The notes under the pieces were generated by a model that was given only the letters and a program-made list of their open reading frames with translations, was not told where the DNA came from and ran no database searches. This document shows, one piece after another, positions 8,749 to 16,804 of a stretch of DNA of 64,000 nt (the first letter of the stretch is position 1; every line of letters starts with the position of its first letter). Source of the stretch: Chthonomonas sp. (GTDB lineage: Bacteria > Armatimonadota > Fimbriimonadia > Fimbriimonadales > Fimbriimonadaceae); the NCBI GenBank assembly GCA_016788425.1, contig JAEURQ010000002.1, positions 62,001-126,000 on the forward strand, written 5' to 3'. Made by a program: the position numbers and the translations under genes.

Positions 8749-9502
8749 TTTGCTGTTTCTCGGTTCGGCGGCCACCTCGTTTGCGCAGGTGTCCAACCTC
8801 AAGTCCTATACCGAGACGATACCTAAGTCGGTGGTGAAGCTCGACATGGTGGCGGTCCCTGCCGGTAAGGACATCAAAGCGTTTTACATCGCCAAGACTG
8901 AAACGGTGTGGGAGTTGTTTGACCTGTTTTTAAAGAGCGGTCCTCCCAGCAAGGCTTACGACCAAACCGCGTTTGCCGCCGACGCCATCGCTCGCCCGAG
9001 TCGGAGCTATATCCTGCCCGACCTTGGTTGGGGCCATAACGGCTACCCGGTGATCAATTCCAGCATCACCAACACGACCATGTTTGTGCGGTGGCTGGCT
9101 TCCCTGACCGGCAAAAAGTATCGCCTGCCGACCGAAGCCGAGTGGGAATGGGCGTGCCGGGGAGCGAGTTCCGCGCCGTGGAAGCTCGACGAAGCGGCTT
9201 ACGCCAAGCAGGCTTGGTACGCGAAGAACTCGGCGGATACCACGCACCCGGTGGCCAAGCGAGCCGCGAATGCCTTGGGCCTCTACGACATGCTCGGCAA
9301 CGCTGGCGAGTGGGCGATGGATGCCAAAGGCGAGCCCGTGTTGTGCGGCCCGACCTACCTGGATAGCTTCAAGGATTCGAGCCCGACGCGCCGTCAGCGC
9401 TGGAACAAGAGTTGGCAGGAAACCGATCCGCAGATTCCGAAGAGTCGCTGGTGGCTCAGCGACGGCTCGTTTGTCGGGTTCCGCGTGGTTTGTGAGCCGT
9501 GA
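8726..9502 (+). CDS. SUMF1/FGE-fold secreted protein
   Basis: A 258-residue protein starting with a signal peptide (HPKSALILLFLGSAATSFAQ). The sulfatase-modifying-factor fold is indicated by KKYRLPTEAEWEWACRGAS, GLYDMLGNAGEWAMD and the terminal GFRVVCEP. In true formylglycine-generating enzymes the fold binds copper through two cysteines near the C-terminal half; here that region shows a single Cys in VLCGPTYLDS, so sulfatase activation is unlikely. Such variants also act as binding or structural modules. The ThuA-like gene follows with a 4-bp GTGA overlap, indicating an operon. GTG at 8672 would add 18 residues and hide the signal peptide, so ATG 8726 is preferred. Confidence 0.8.
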   Translation: MHPKSALILLFLGSAATSFAQVSNLKSYTETIPKSVVKLDMVAVPAGKDIKAFYIAKTETVWELFDLFLKSGPPSKAYDQTAFAADAIARPSRSYILPDLGWGHNGYPVINSSITNTTMFVRWLASLTGKKYRLPTEAEWEWACRGASSAPWKLDEAAYAKQAWYAKNSADTTHPVAKRAANALGLYDMLGNAGEWAMDAKGEPVLCGPTYLDSFKDSSPTRRQRWNKSWQETDPQIPKSRWWLSDGSFVGFRVVCEP

Positions 9503-10407
9503 TCCTGCTCGCCGCCCTCAGCATGTTTTGGTTGGAGATTGAGCCGACCGGGCACGGCGTGGGCGACGACAAGCGGGTTGTGCTGATTGCCGCCGACCCC
9601 GAATATCGGTCCGAACAAGCGATGCCGCAGTTGGCGCGCATCTTCGCGCGGCACGGGTTTCAGTGCACGGTGCTCTTTGCGCAAGACCCGGCGGGCACCG
9701 TCAATCCGACGCACACGGGTTTGGTCCCCGGCTTAAGCAAGCTGGAGAACGCCGACCTTTGCGTGCTGATGGCGCGATTTCAGCATTGGGCCGACCGCGA
9801 CATGCGCCATTTTGCGAAGTACGTGGCGGCAGGGAAGCCACTCATCGCGCTTCGAACCAGCACCCACGCGTTCGCCTATCCGGCGGACTCGCAATCCGAG
9901 TTCAAGTCATGGAGTTGGGATCAGCCGGACGGTGGGTTCGGTCGCCGGGTTTTGGGCGAAACCTGGGTCGCCCACTGGGGACGGCACGGCGCCGAAGGCA
10001 CCCGCGCTACGCCGGTCGGTGACCATCCCGTGCTGCGCGGAGTTGGGCCGATTGAGGTGAGCACCGATGCCTACGAGGCGCATCCGCCCGCGTCGGCGCA
10101 GGTGCTGTTGCGCGGCGCAAACATGGCGGGATTAGCGGCGGGCAGCCCGCTCGTCAACGATCCGAAGCGCGGCCCGATGCCCGTGGCGTGGATTCCGGCG
10201 GTGCGGGCCCGTGTGCTCACGACGACGATGGGCAGCTCGCGGGATTTACTCGATGCAAACTTTCGCCGGCTGCTGTTGAACGCGGCGGCCTGGGCGGTCG
10301 GTCGCACCGCAAATGGCAAGGAAGACGTCGGCCTGGTGGGCGACTACCGGCCCTCGGAATGGTGTTTTGGCAAGCACCGCGTGGGCGTTCCGGTGGCCGA
10401 TCACTAG
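9499..10407 (+). CDS. ThuA-like domain protein
   Basis: A 302-residue protein whose start (VVLIAADPEYRSEQAMPQLARIFARHGF) and following LVPGLSKLENADLCVLMAR and AGKPLIALRTSTHAFAYP match the trehalose-utilisation ThuA glutamine-amidotransferase-like fold. Members are common in Planctomycetes and Armatimonadota next to secreted hydrolases and oxidoreductases, with largely unknown catalytic roles. The GTG start overlaps the previous stop by 4 bp, so it is translationally coupled to the SUMF1-like gene. A short hydrophobic N-terminus (ILLAALSMFWLEI) could be a weak signal. It ends shortly before the AlkD gene, which has its own -10 box. Confidence 0.75.
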   Translation: MILLAALSMFWLEIEPTGHGVGDDKRVVLIAADPEYRSEQAMPQLARIFARHGFQCTVLFAQDPAGTVNPTHTGLVPGLSKLENADLCVLMARFQHWADRDMRHFAKYVAAGKPLIALRTSTHAFAYPADSQSEFKSWSWDQPDGGFGRRVLGETWVAHWGRHGAEGTRATPVGDHPVLRGVGPIEVSTDAYEAHPPASAQVLLRGANMAGLAAGSPLVNDPKRGPMPVAWIPAVRARVLTTTMGSSRDLLDANFRRLLLNAAAWAVGRTANGKEDVGLVGDYRPSEWCFGKHRVGVPVADH

Positions 10408-10410
10408 GGG

Positions 10411-10416
10411 TAGGAT
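10411..10416 (+). promoter_or_regulatory. -10 box of leaderless alkD-like transcript
   Basis: TAGGAT is followed by exactly six bases (TTCGGC) and then the ATG at 10423. This spacing would put the transcription start at or within a base or two of the ATG. No Shine-Dalgarno sequence is present. The same arrangement recurs at many starts in this window. Confidence 0.5.
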
Positions 10417-10422
10417 TTCGGC

Positions 10423-11088
10423 ATGACATGCCAAGAAGTTCTCGACCGGATGGAGGCGACCGGAACCGAGCGAATGCGCCAGTTCAACGTGAAGAACGGC
10501 TACCAGGGAGCGCAATTCGGGCTGAAAATGGGCGATCTTCGCGTGGTCGCCAAAGAGGTGAAAACCGACCACGCGCTGGCGAAGGAACTCTGGGCGAGCG
10601 GCAACCTGGACGCCCGGCTGCTCGCGACCTTGGTTTGCAAGCCCAAGCAGTTCACCATGGACGAACTCAGAGCCATGGTCACCGAAGCCACGCTGCCGCA
10701 ACTCGCGGACTGGCTGAATTCGTACGTCATCAAGCAGCACGCGGACAAGGAGACGATGCGCCTGGAGTGGGAAACCGAGAGCGACCCGATGCTCCAGCGA
10801 ACCTCATGGAGTCTCACGACCGAACGCATCAACAAGGCGGCGGAGGGGCTCGACCTTGATGCAATCCTCGCCACGCTCGCCGAAAAAATGCCATCCGCTC
10901 CCGAGGCCGCGCGGTGGCTGATGAACTTTGCCCTCATCGCGGTTGGCACGCAATCGGCGGAGCACCGCGAGGCGGCCATTGCTCTCGGCGACCGACTTGG
11001 CTTCTATCGCGACTATCCCACGTCGCCCGGTTGCACTTCGCCTTTCGCGCCGATTGCCATCCGCGAATTAGCGCGCCGAGCGGGATAA
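10423..11088 (+). CDS. AlkD-like DNA alkylation repair protein
   Basis: A 221-residue all-helical protein resembling the AlkD/ALK HEAT-like repeat glycosylase family, which removes alkylated purines from DNA. Visible family features are the start MTCQEVLDRMEATGTERMRQ, FGLKMGDLRVVAKEV, LASGNLDARLLATLV-type helices (here LWASGNLDARLLATLV), and a tail of repeated helices ending CTSPFAPIAIREL. Length fits the family. Catalytic activity is inferred; some AlkD-like members lack it. A TANNNT box six bases before the ATG suggests its own leaderless transcript. Confidence 0.78.
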   Translation: MTCQEVLDRMEATGTERMRQFNVKNGYQGAQFGLKMGDLRVVAKEVKTDHALAKELWASGNLDARLLATLVCKPKQFTMDELRAMVTEATLPQLADWLNSYVIKQHADKETMRLEWETESDPMLQRTSWSLTTERINKAAEGLDLDAILATLAEKMPSAPEAARWLMNFALIAVGTQSAEHREAAIALGDRLGFYRDYPTSPGCTSPFAPIAIRELARRAG

Positions 11089-11091
11089 ACT
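11086..11091 (+). promoter_or_regulatory. -10 box of leaderless transcript
   Basis: TAAACT, six bases (GCGGCC), then ATG at 11098. The box overlaps the stop region of the alkD-like gene. No Shine-Dalgarno site is present, so the mRNA is probably leaderless or read through from alkD. Confidence 0.45.
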
Positions 11092-11097
11092 GCGGCC

Positions 11098-11736
11098 ATG
11101 CTTGCAATCGCAATCTCGGCTTTTGTGCTCGTCCAAACGCCCAACTACGGGCTCACGCCCGCTCAGGCCTCGGGCATGTCGGTGGACGGCTACTTGGCGC
11201 ACGCCGAAAAGGTACGCAAAGTAGCGATGCCGGAGTACGAAGTGCGGGCCGCGCTGTACACCTTTTCGTTGGCGATCGATGGTCGCAACGCGGCGACAAT
11301 GGCACGCCTCAGCAGTACCAGCCGCGGCCAACTCTCGGGCTTGCAAAAATCGCTAGACCAGTTCTTAATCAATCTCAACGGCTACGAAACCATGGCTGCC
11401 GGAGGCGGGACGATGTATCTGACGTTTCACGCTTTTCGCTACGCCGAGGCGCGTGTGCTGATGCGCGACCTGCTCGAAGGCAAGCTCAAAGACCCAGGTA
11501 GCCGGGTTGTGAGCGACGGAACGAACGCGATTCTCAAAGTGGTCGGCCCGGCCCTCGCGGGGAAATCCGATCAAGAGATGGGGCAGGACCCGAAAGCGGT
11601 GAAGGCTTCCGCCGAAGCCCTTGTTTCGAGTTACAAGGCGGTCTGTGAGAGCCTAAAATCTCGTCCCCGCGCTCAGTCGAATGCGGTGATTCAGTTCTGC
11701 ATGGACAAGGTCAAAGCGGAAATCGGCGAGAAATAA
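11098..11736 (+). CDS. hypothetical secreted protein
   Basis: I do not recognise this 212-residue protein. It opens with a short hydrophobic segment (LAIAISAFVLVQT) that could be a signal peptide. The rest is mainly helical and soluble, with LTPAQASGMSVDGYLAHAEKVRKVAMPEYEVRAA-like segments split over residues 18-55 and a second helical part with VVGPALAGKSDQEMGQ. There are two cysteines near the C-terminus and no catalytic motif. Its stop codon lies within the A-tract of a terminator that serves the convergent PEP-CTERM gene. Confidence 0.6.
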   Translation: MLAIAISAFVLVQTPNYGLTPAQASGMSVDGYLAHAEKVRKVAMPEYEVRAALYTFSLAIDGRNAATMARLSSTSRGQLSGLQKSLDQFLINLNGYETMAAGGGTMYLTFHAFRYAEARVLMRDLLEGKLKDPGSRVVSDGTNAILKVVGPALAGKSDQEMGQDPKAVKASAEALVSSYKAVCESLKSRPRAQSNAVIQFCMDKVKAEIGEK

Positions 11737-11758
11737 AAAAGCCCCCATCACTGGGGGC
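11735..11758 (-). terminator. intrinsic terminator of PEP-CTERM gene
   Basis: On the reverse strand GCCCCC-AGTGAT-GGGGGC is followed by six T residues. This is a classic Rho-independent terminator 35 bp after the stop of the 11793-12509 gene. On the forward strand the hairpin lacks a T-tract, so it acts mainly for the minus-strand gene. Confidence 0.85.
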
Positions 11759-11792
11759 GATACCACTCCACGGAGAAAGTAGGTAAGAGCTC

Positions 11793-12509
11793 TTACTTGC
11801 GGCGTCGCAGGAGAGCGACGGCGCCCAGACCAAGAGCCATGATCGAACCGGGTTCCGGCACGGGGTTGGCGTTGACGGTCACCATGTCGAAGCGAACCGT
11901 ACCGGCCGTTCCGTAGGTACCGGTCGTGCTGGCCGCGGCGTAAGCCGTGGTGCTTGGAGCGAACACAGCCACAACTCGGAATGCGAAGTTGGCGTTGTTG
12001 TTGACAGCCGCGATGGTGCTGAGGTCAACCGAGCGGTTGTTGAACCACGTGTCGCCAGCCGTTGCTTCGAAGAGGCCGCTGTTGAGCAGGCCAGCCGACG
12101 AGAACGAAGTGCCATCGGTGGTGTATTGGAACTGGAGCCAGCGGCTGCTGGTGTTGCTATGGCGGTTGTCCCAGTTGACCACGATGTCCTTCTGGCCCAG
12201 GGTCGAGACGGCGAAGTTAGCGCCGCGCGTGCCCGATCCCGCGCCTTGAGCGGCCCAGGTCGTGAGGTTCCATGCGGTGTCGTCGGTGCTCAGTTCGGGG
12301 TCGGTCGAACCACCGTTCGAGTTGCCCGAAGCGAAGGTTGCCGTCACGCCGCCGAGCAGCGAAGCGGTGCCGAGGCCGATGCTCGGGGTCGTCGTACCGG
12401 TTGTGCCGCTACCATCGAGCGTGTTGAAGTTCCATTGCGTGTAAACCACGGCTTGTGCGGAGGCGACGGCCACGAGACCGGCCACCACGAGAATGTTCTT
12501 AATTGTCAT
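11793..12509 (-). CDS. PEP-CTERM sorting domain protein
   Basis: A 238-residue exported protein. From ATG 12509 it has a signal peptide (TIKNILVVAGLVAVASAQA), a Gly/Thr/Ser/Asn-rich beta domain, and a C-terminal PEP-CTERM tripartite tail: VPEPGS, hydrophobic IMALGLGAVALL, then RRRK. The tail is the signal recognised by exosortase, which is not in this window. A good Shine-Dalgarno (AAAGGAAAAGGTG) precedes the ATG, unlike most genes here, and favours this start over an upstream in-frame codon at 12557. The body shows no enzyme motif; roles in extracellular matrix or surface display are typical guesses for the class. It follows argH by 101 bp with its own likely promoter. Confidence 0.9.
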   Translation of the reverse strand: MTIKNILVVAGLVAVASAQAVVYTQWNFNTLDGSGTTGTTTPSIGLGTASLLGGVTATFASGNSNGGSTDPELSTDDTAWNLTTWAAQGAGSGTRGANFAVSTLGQKDIVVNWDNRHSNTSSRWLQFQYTTDGTSFSSAGLLNSGLFEATAGDTWFNNRSVDLSTIAAVNNNANFAFRVVAVFAPSTTAYAAASTTGTYGTAGTVRFDMVTVNANPVPEPGSIMALGLGAVALLRRRK

Positions 12510-12527
12510 CACCTTTTCCTTTGTTGC

Positions 12528-12540
12528 GCGGAAGTTCCGC
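12528..12540 (-). promoter_or_regulatory. 5'UTR hairpin of PEP-CTERM gene
   Basis: GCGGAA-G-TTCCGC forms a palindrome in the presumed 47-nt leader, just before the Shine-Dalgarno. The other PEP-CTERM gene in the window (44426) also has a leader hairpin before its ribosome binding site. A regulatory role is inference. Confidence 0.35.
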
Positions 12541-12562
12541 ACGGAAATAGTGTGCAAGGGCT

Positions 12563-12591
12563 AAGTTAAGTCGCCGTTAGAACACAGTTAA
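12563..12591 (-). promoter_or_regulatory. candidate sigma70-type promoter of PEP-CTERM gene
   Basis: On the reverse strand TTAACT (12586-12591) and TAACTT (12563-12568) are separated by 17 bp. Both are imperfect matches to TTGACA and TATAAT. The predicted start near 12556 leaves a leader of about 47 nt containing the hairpin and ribosome binding site. No other feature is seen between argH and this gene. Confidence 0.4.
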
Positions 12592-12610
12592 GGTTCGGTG
12601 AATTGCGGAT

Positions 12611-13807
12611 TTACGTTGAAAGTTCTTGCGCGACGCGATGATACGCGGCTCGAAAACTCAGGCCCTCGTTCTGAACCAACTCAAAAGCGCGCGTGGCGGC
12701 GTGGATGCTCGGGTCGGTGATCGCTTTCGCCCGCGCGGCATCGAAGGTGATTTTGCCCAGCGCATACGCGGCCACATCAAGCACCAGGTGCGCGCGGTCA
12801 ATCACGCGGAACAAGGGCTCCTTCATGAGTTGATAGTCGCGGTGATAGCCTGAAGTCAGCTTTTCGGTGAGCGTGAGAATCGCGATCAGGTCGGCCGTGG
12901 CCTGCGAGCCGTGCGCCCGAATGAGTTCGAACACGTCGGGGTTGCGCTTCTGCGGCATGATGCTGGAGCCGGTCGAGATCGAATCGTCGAGGCGGATGAT
13001 ACCGAACTCTTGGCTGGCGAAGAGGCATACATCCGCCGCCATTCGCCCGAGGTCGTGGAGAATTTGCGTCAGCGCAAAGGCGAGCGCCGACTCGGCCTTG
13101 CCTCGGCTGGTCTGGCAGGCGGTCACCGGTTGTTGCGGTGCGGCGAATCCGAGTTCCTCGCTCGTACGATCTCGGTCGAGCGACAGCCCGGGCGTGCCAT
13201 AGCCCGCCGCCGAACCGAGCGGGCACAAGCTGGCAAGATCATCCGCCGCCCGTAGAAGGGCCAAGTTGGAGCGCAAGTTACTCGCGAATCCGCCCGCCCA
13301 AAGCGCTACCGAACTCGGCATCGCCTGTTGTAAGTGCGTGTATCCCGGAATCGAAATCTCGCCACTCGTAGCGGTGAGCTTGTCGAACGCCACGGCGACC
13401 TGTTCGAGCTGAGCCGTGAACTGCTCGATTTCGGCGCGCAGGTACAGCCGAATCGCGGTGAGCACCTGGTCGTTGCGACTGCGGCCCAAGTGAACCTTGC
13501 CGCCGAGATCGCCGAGTCGGGCGGTGAGTTGCGCCTCAATCGCGGTGTGGCAATCTTCCTGATCGAGCGAAATCTGCCATCCGCCCGCCTCGTGATCCAG
13601 GCCGACTTGAGCCAAGCCGTCGAGCAGTCCCTGCGCCTCCTCGGACGTCAGCAACCCTTTAGCCGCAAGCATGCGCACGTGCGCCCGGCTGGCGCGGATG
13701 TCGTGCGCCACAAGCCGCTGATCGAGCAGGTAATCGTGGCCGACCGTGAATTCGAGAATCTGTTGGTCGGTGGATTTGCCCTGCCCCCAAAGTCGCGGCG
13801 AACTCAC
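12611..13807 (-). CDS. argH: argininosuccinate lyase
   Basis: Splits argininosuccinate into arginine and fumarate, the last step of arginine synthesis. The fumarase-superfamily signature GSSIMPQKRNPDVFELIRA is present, along with KVHLGRSRNDQV and YTHLQQAMPSS that form the shared active site. The GTG start at 13807 overlaps the argB stop by 4 bp (GTGA). At 398 residues it is shorter than the usual 450-470: it ends just after FRAAYHRVAQELST, so the short C-terminal extension seen in many homologues is missing while the catalytic parts are complete. It is the last gene of the operon. Confidence 0.95.
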   Translation of the reverse strand: MSSPRLWGQGKSTDQQILEFTVGHDYLLDQRLVAHDIRASRAHVRMLAAKGLLTSEEAQGLLDGLAQVGLDHEAGGWQISLDQEDCHTAIEAQLTARLGDLGGKVHLGRSRNDQVLTAIRLYLRAEIEQFTAQLEQVAVAFDKLTATSGEISIPGYTHLQQAMPSSVALWAGGFASNLRSNLALLRAADDLASLCPLGSAAGYGTPGLSLDRDRTSEELGFAAPQQPVTACQTSRGKAESALAFALTQILHDLGRMAADVCLFASQEFGIIRLDDSISTGSSIMPQKRNPDVFELIRAHGSQATADLIAILTLTEKLTSGYHRDYQLMKEPLFRVIDRAHLVLDVAAYALGKITFDAARAKAITDPSIHAATRAFELVQNEGLSFRAAYHRVAQELST

Positions 13808-14676
13808 GGCGTCACCATCGTGCCGCATCCTTCGTTGGTAAATAGCTCGGCCAAGACGCTGTCCGGATACTCGTACGAAATCACGTGCACCCGCTCGACC
13901 CCGCCGGTGAGCGCGGACTTGGCCGCGCCGGACTTGGGCAGCATCCCTGCGTGGACAACGCCCTTGGCTTCCAGGGCCTCGAGCTCGGCAATGGTGATTT
14001 CGCTCATGAGCGTCTCCGGCTTGTCCACGTCGCCCATAATCCCGCGCGGCTTCGTGATGAGAATCAGTTTGCTCGCGCCGAGCGCGACGGCAATCGCCGA
14101 AGCGACATCGTCGGCGTTGATGTTGAGCACCGTCCCGGCGTCGTCGGCAGCCAGCGAACTCACCACGGGCACGAAACCCTGCTCGACCATCATCCGTAGC
14201 GGTGACACATCGAGCGAGGCGATATCGCCAACCTGCCCGAAGTCCACCGTCTCGCCGGTGGGTAGCTTGCGCGGAGGTCGCTGCGTGGCTTTCACAATGC
14301 CGGCGTCAATGCCGCTCACTCCCAACACGTTGAGGTGTTGCGCTCGGCATGCGGCAAGAATTTTGGTGCGAACGGTTCCGTTGAGCGCCATCACCATCGC
14401 TTCCACCATCGCGGGCGAGGTCACCCGCCGCCCGGCTACAAAGTGCGACTCGACGCCGAGTTGCTCGCCGAGAGCCGTGGCTTGCGGGCCGCCGCCGTGG
14501 ACAATCACCAACCCGATTCCGAGTTGGTGCAACACGTTGAGTTGCTCCACCAACTGCCGAAGCCGCGACTCGTCCTCCACGGCCTCGCCACCGACCTTGA
14601 CGACGAGCAGCTGATTGCGAAACAGCCGCAGGTAGGGCACGGCAGTCTTAAGGGAGAGAAGGTTGGCTAGTTCCAT
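13804..14676 (-). CDS. argB: acetylglutamate kinase
   Basis: Phosphorylates N-acylglutamate using ATP. The amino-acid kinase fold is shown by LLVVKVGGEAVED near residue 20, the nucleotide loop VIVHGGGPQATALGEQLG near 50, and LNINADDVASAIAVALGASKLILIT in the second half. 290 residues is normal. ATG 14676 is chosen because it gives the usual N-terminus and overlaps the argF' stop by 10 bp, consistent with coupled translation. The N-terminal extension typical of arginine-feedback-inhibited kinases is short here (about 15 residues), so feedback control cannot be read from the sequence. Whether it acts on the acetyl or succinyl form depends on the argF' specificity. Confidence 0.95.
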   Translation of the reverse strand: MELANLLSLKTAVPYLRLFRNQLLVVKVGGEAVEDESRLRQLVEQLNVLHQLGIGLVIVHGGGPQATALGEQLGVESHFVAGRRVTSPAMVEAMVMALNGTVRTKILAACRAQHLNVLGVSGIDAGIVKATQRPPRKLPTGETVDFGQVGDIASLDVSPLRMMVEQGFVPVVSSLAADDAGTVLNINADDVASAIAVALGASKLILITKPRGIMGDVDKPETLMSEITIAELEALEAKGVVHAGMLPKSGAAKSALTGGVERVHVISYEYPDSVLAELFTNEGCGTMVTP

Positions 14677-15659
14677 GGAGTCAGGTTTTCGAGTTGAGAA
14701 ATGAGGACGCTCTTTTGGGCGTGGAGTCGGTTTTCGGCTTGCTGAATGACCACCGAGCGCGGCCCATCGAGCACTTCGTCGGCGACCTTCACGTTGCGGC
14801 GAACCGGAAGACAGTGCATAAACTTGGCTTGCGGGTCGGCGGTGGCGAACCACGATTCGCGCACGCACCAGTCGCGTAGGTCGGCGCGCTTGGCCAGTTC
14901 GGCTTCGGGTTGGCCGTAGAATTCCGGGCTGCACCACGACTTGCAATAGAGCACCTGGGCGCCGTCCATCGCATCCGCGCGGTCGTGAGACGTGCGGATG
15001 TGCGCTCCGGCTTCGGTCATCATCGCCTCGGGCAGGTCGTAGCCCTCGGGGCATAGCACTGTGATGTCCATGCCTCGTAGTGCGGCCATGTTGAGCGCCG
15101 CGCGCGGAACCGCGTACGGCAGCGGCTTGGGGTGCCAAGCCCAGCTCAGGACGAACTTGCCGTTCGCGGGCACCTGCAACTCGTCCAGCGTCATCCAATC
15201 GGCGAGCGCCTGGCAAGGGTGGTCGCTGGCGGATTCCATGTTGATCACCGGCTTGGGACTCAGCGCGGCCAAGTGCCGCATGCGCTGGTCGGCCAAATCG
15301 GTGGCGATGTAGGTTTGGTCGGCGAACGAGCGGATGCCAAGCACGTCGCAGTAGGCAGCCAGAACCGGGATCGCCTCCCGGACGTGCTCCACGGCCGCTC
15401 CATCCATCACCGCGCCGTCATGAAACTCGAGCGTCCACGAACCCGCGCCGGGCTGGATGACGACGGACGTTCCGCCTTGCTGCCCGACCGCCGCCTGAAA
15501 CGAGGCTAGCGTCCGCAGACTGGGATTCATAAACAGCAGGCCGATCACGCGCTTGTGGAGGCGGTCCCCATGCGGATTCGCTTTGAGTTCGCGCCCGAGG
15601 TCAACCAAGGCTTGAATCTGCTCGCGCGAGAAGTCGCGAAGAGAAAGGAAATGGTTCAC
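14667..15659 (-). CDS. argF': N-acylornithine carbamoyltransferase (AOTCase/SOTCase type)
   Basis: A 330-residue carbamoyltransferase that would carbamoylate N-acetyl- or N-succinylornithine, not free ornithine. Carbamoyl-phosphate motif NPSLRT is present (with LAS after it where RTR/RMS is usual), then SWTLEFHDGAVMDG, HPCQALADWMTLDE, the diagnostic HPKPLPYAVP and HCLPVRRNV, and the C-terminal AENRLHAQKSVL. These long segments match the Xanthomonas/Bacteroides enzymes rather than standard ArgF. The choice of acetyl or succinyl cannot be made from sequence alone: features of both are mixed. The GTG start at 15659 overlaps the argD stop by 4 bp. No deacylase for the resulting N-acylcitrulline is found in the window. 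Confidence 0.88.
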   Translation of the reverse strand: MNHFLSLRDFSREQIQALVDLGRELKANPHGDRLHKRVIGLLFMNPSLRTLASFQAAVGQQGGTSVVIQPGAGSWTLEFHDGAVMDGAAVEHVREAIPVLAAYCDVLGIRSFADQTYIATDLADQRMRHLAALSPKPVINMESASDHPCQALADWMTLDELQVPANGKFVLSWAWHPKPLPYAVPRAALNMAALRGMDITVLCPEGYDLPEAMMTEAGAHIRTSHDRADAMDGAQVLYCKSWCSPEFYGQPEAELAKRADLRDWCVRESWFATADPQAKFMHCLPVRRNVKVADEVLDGPRSVVIQQAENRLHAQKSVLISQLENLTPWN

Positions 15660-16804
15660 GCCAGCACCTCGCGGAGCGCGGTCGTGAACGCCCCGACGTC
15701 GCTCGCCGAGATGATGAGCGGCGGCAGTAATCGGACGATGTTGGGGTTTTTGGCGTCTCCGGTGAGGAATCCGCGCTGTAGCAACTCGGTTCGAACCGGA
15801 GCCGCGGGTGTGTCCAAATGCAACCCAAGGAGCAAGCCACGACCCGTGACCTGTCGAACTCCGGCCTGCAAGCAGCCATGGATGAGTTGCTCGGACCGCT
15901 CTCGAACTTGCCCCAAGAACCCGGGCGCGCTCACGGCGTGGAGTACAGCTTGCATCGCCGCGCACGCGACCGGTCCGCCGCCGAAGGTCGTGCCGAGCAT
16001 GCCGCGCTTGGCCACTGCGGCGACGGGTGCCGAGCACAGCACCGCCGCGACCGGGATGCCGCCGCCGAGGCCCTTGGCAACGGTGAGAATGTCGGGTTGC
16101 ACCGCCGCGTGCTCGACGGCGAACATCGTGCCGCAGCGTCCGACGCCGGTTTGGACTTCGTCGGCGATGAGGAGAATGCCGCGCTCCTTGGCCAGGCGAG
16201 CCGCCGCTTGCAGAAACGCGGTTTCGCATTCCACGGCTCCGGCGACGCCTTGCACCGGCTCAAAAATGACTGCCGCCGTGTCGTCGGTCATGGCTTGGTC
16301 GAGCGCGGCAATGTCGTTGATCGGCACGCGGTCTACGGCAAATGGCGTCTGCGGAAACGCGTACCAACTCGCGTTGTGGTCGGTCACGGCACCCGCGGCC
16401 GCAGTGCGTCCGTGGAATCCGCCCTGCAAACAGGTCACTCGAGTGCGTCCGGTGTGCAAGAACGCCAGGCGCAGGGCGTTTTCGTTCGCTTCGGCACCGC
16501 TGTTAACCAAGAACGCATGGCCGAGCGGTGCCACCGACGCCAAGGTCGCCAAGGCTTCGCGGCGAATCGCGACGTCAACGGCATTGGTTTGGAAAATCAG
16601 TTGCTGCGCTTGGCTTTGGATGGCCGCGGTGAGCGCCGGATGCGCATAACCGAGAGCGGTCACCGCGTGACCGCCGTAAAAGTCAAGGTACACCTTCCCG
16701 TTCGAATCCCACACCTGACAGCCCGCGCCGCGCACAATCTCCACCGGGAGACGGGCGTAGACGTCGAGCTCGGTGGGCGCGTCAGATCCAGCCAGGAACG
16801 GCAT
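15656..16804 (-). CDS. argD: acetylornithine/succinylornithine aminotransferase
   Basis: A class-III PLP aminotransferase of 382 residues making N-acylornithine from the semialdehyde with glutamate as donor. The PLP lysine lies in TVAKGLGGGIP, the phosphate-binding region in NSGAEANENALR, and LLIADEVQTGVGRCGTMF is the family signature. It starts at ATG 16804 inside the end of argC (23-bp overlap) and ends inside the argF' start. The protein is close to the ArgD group used in the Bacteroidetes-type cluster. Related enzymes also act in lysine synthesis; the location argues for arginine. Confidence 0.94.
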   Translation of the reverse strand: MPFLAGSDAPTELDVYARLPVEIVRGAGCQVWDSNGKVYLDFYGGHAVTALGYAHPALTAAIQSQAQQLIFQTNAVDVAIRREALATLASVAPLGHAFLVNSGAEANENALRLAFLHTGRTRVTCLQGGFHGRTAAAGAVTDHNASWYAFPQTPFAVDRVPINDIAALDQAMTDDTAAVIFEPVQGVAGAVECETAFLQAAARLAKERGILLIADEVQTGVGRCGTMFAVEHAAVQPDILTVAKGLGGGIPVAAVLCSAPVAAVAKRGMLGTTFGGGPVACAAMQAVLHAVSAPGFLGQVRERSEQLIHGCLQAGVRQVTGRGLLLGLHLDTPAAPVRTELLQRGFLTGDAKNPNIVRLLPPLIISASDVGAFTTALREVLA

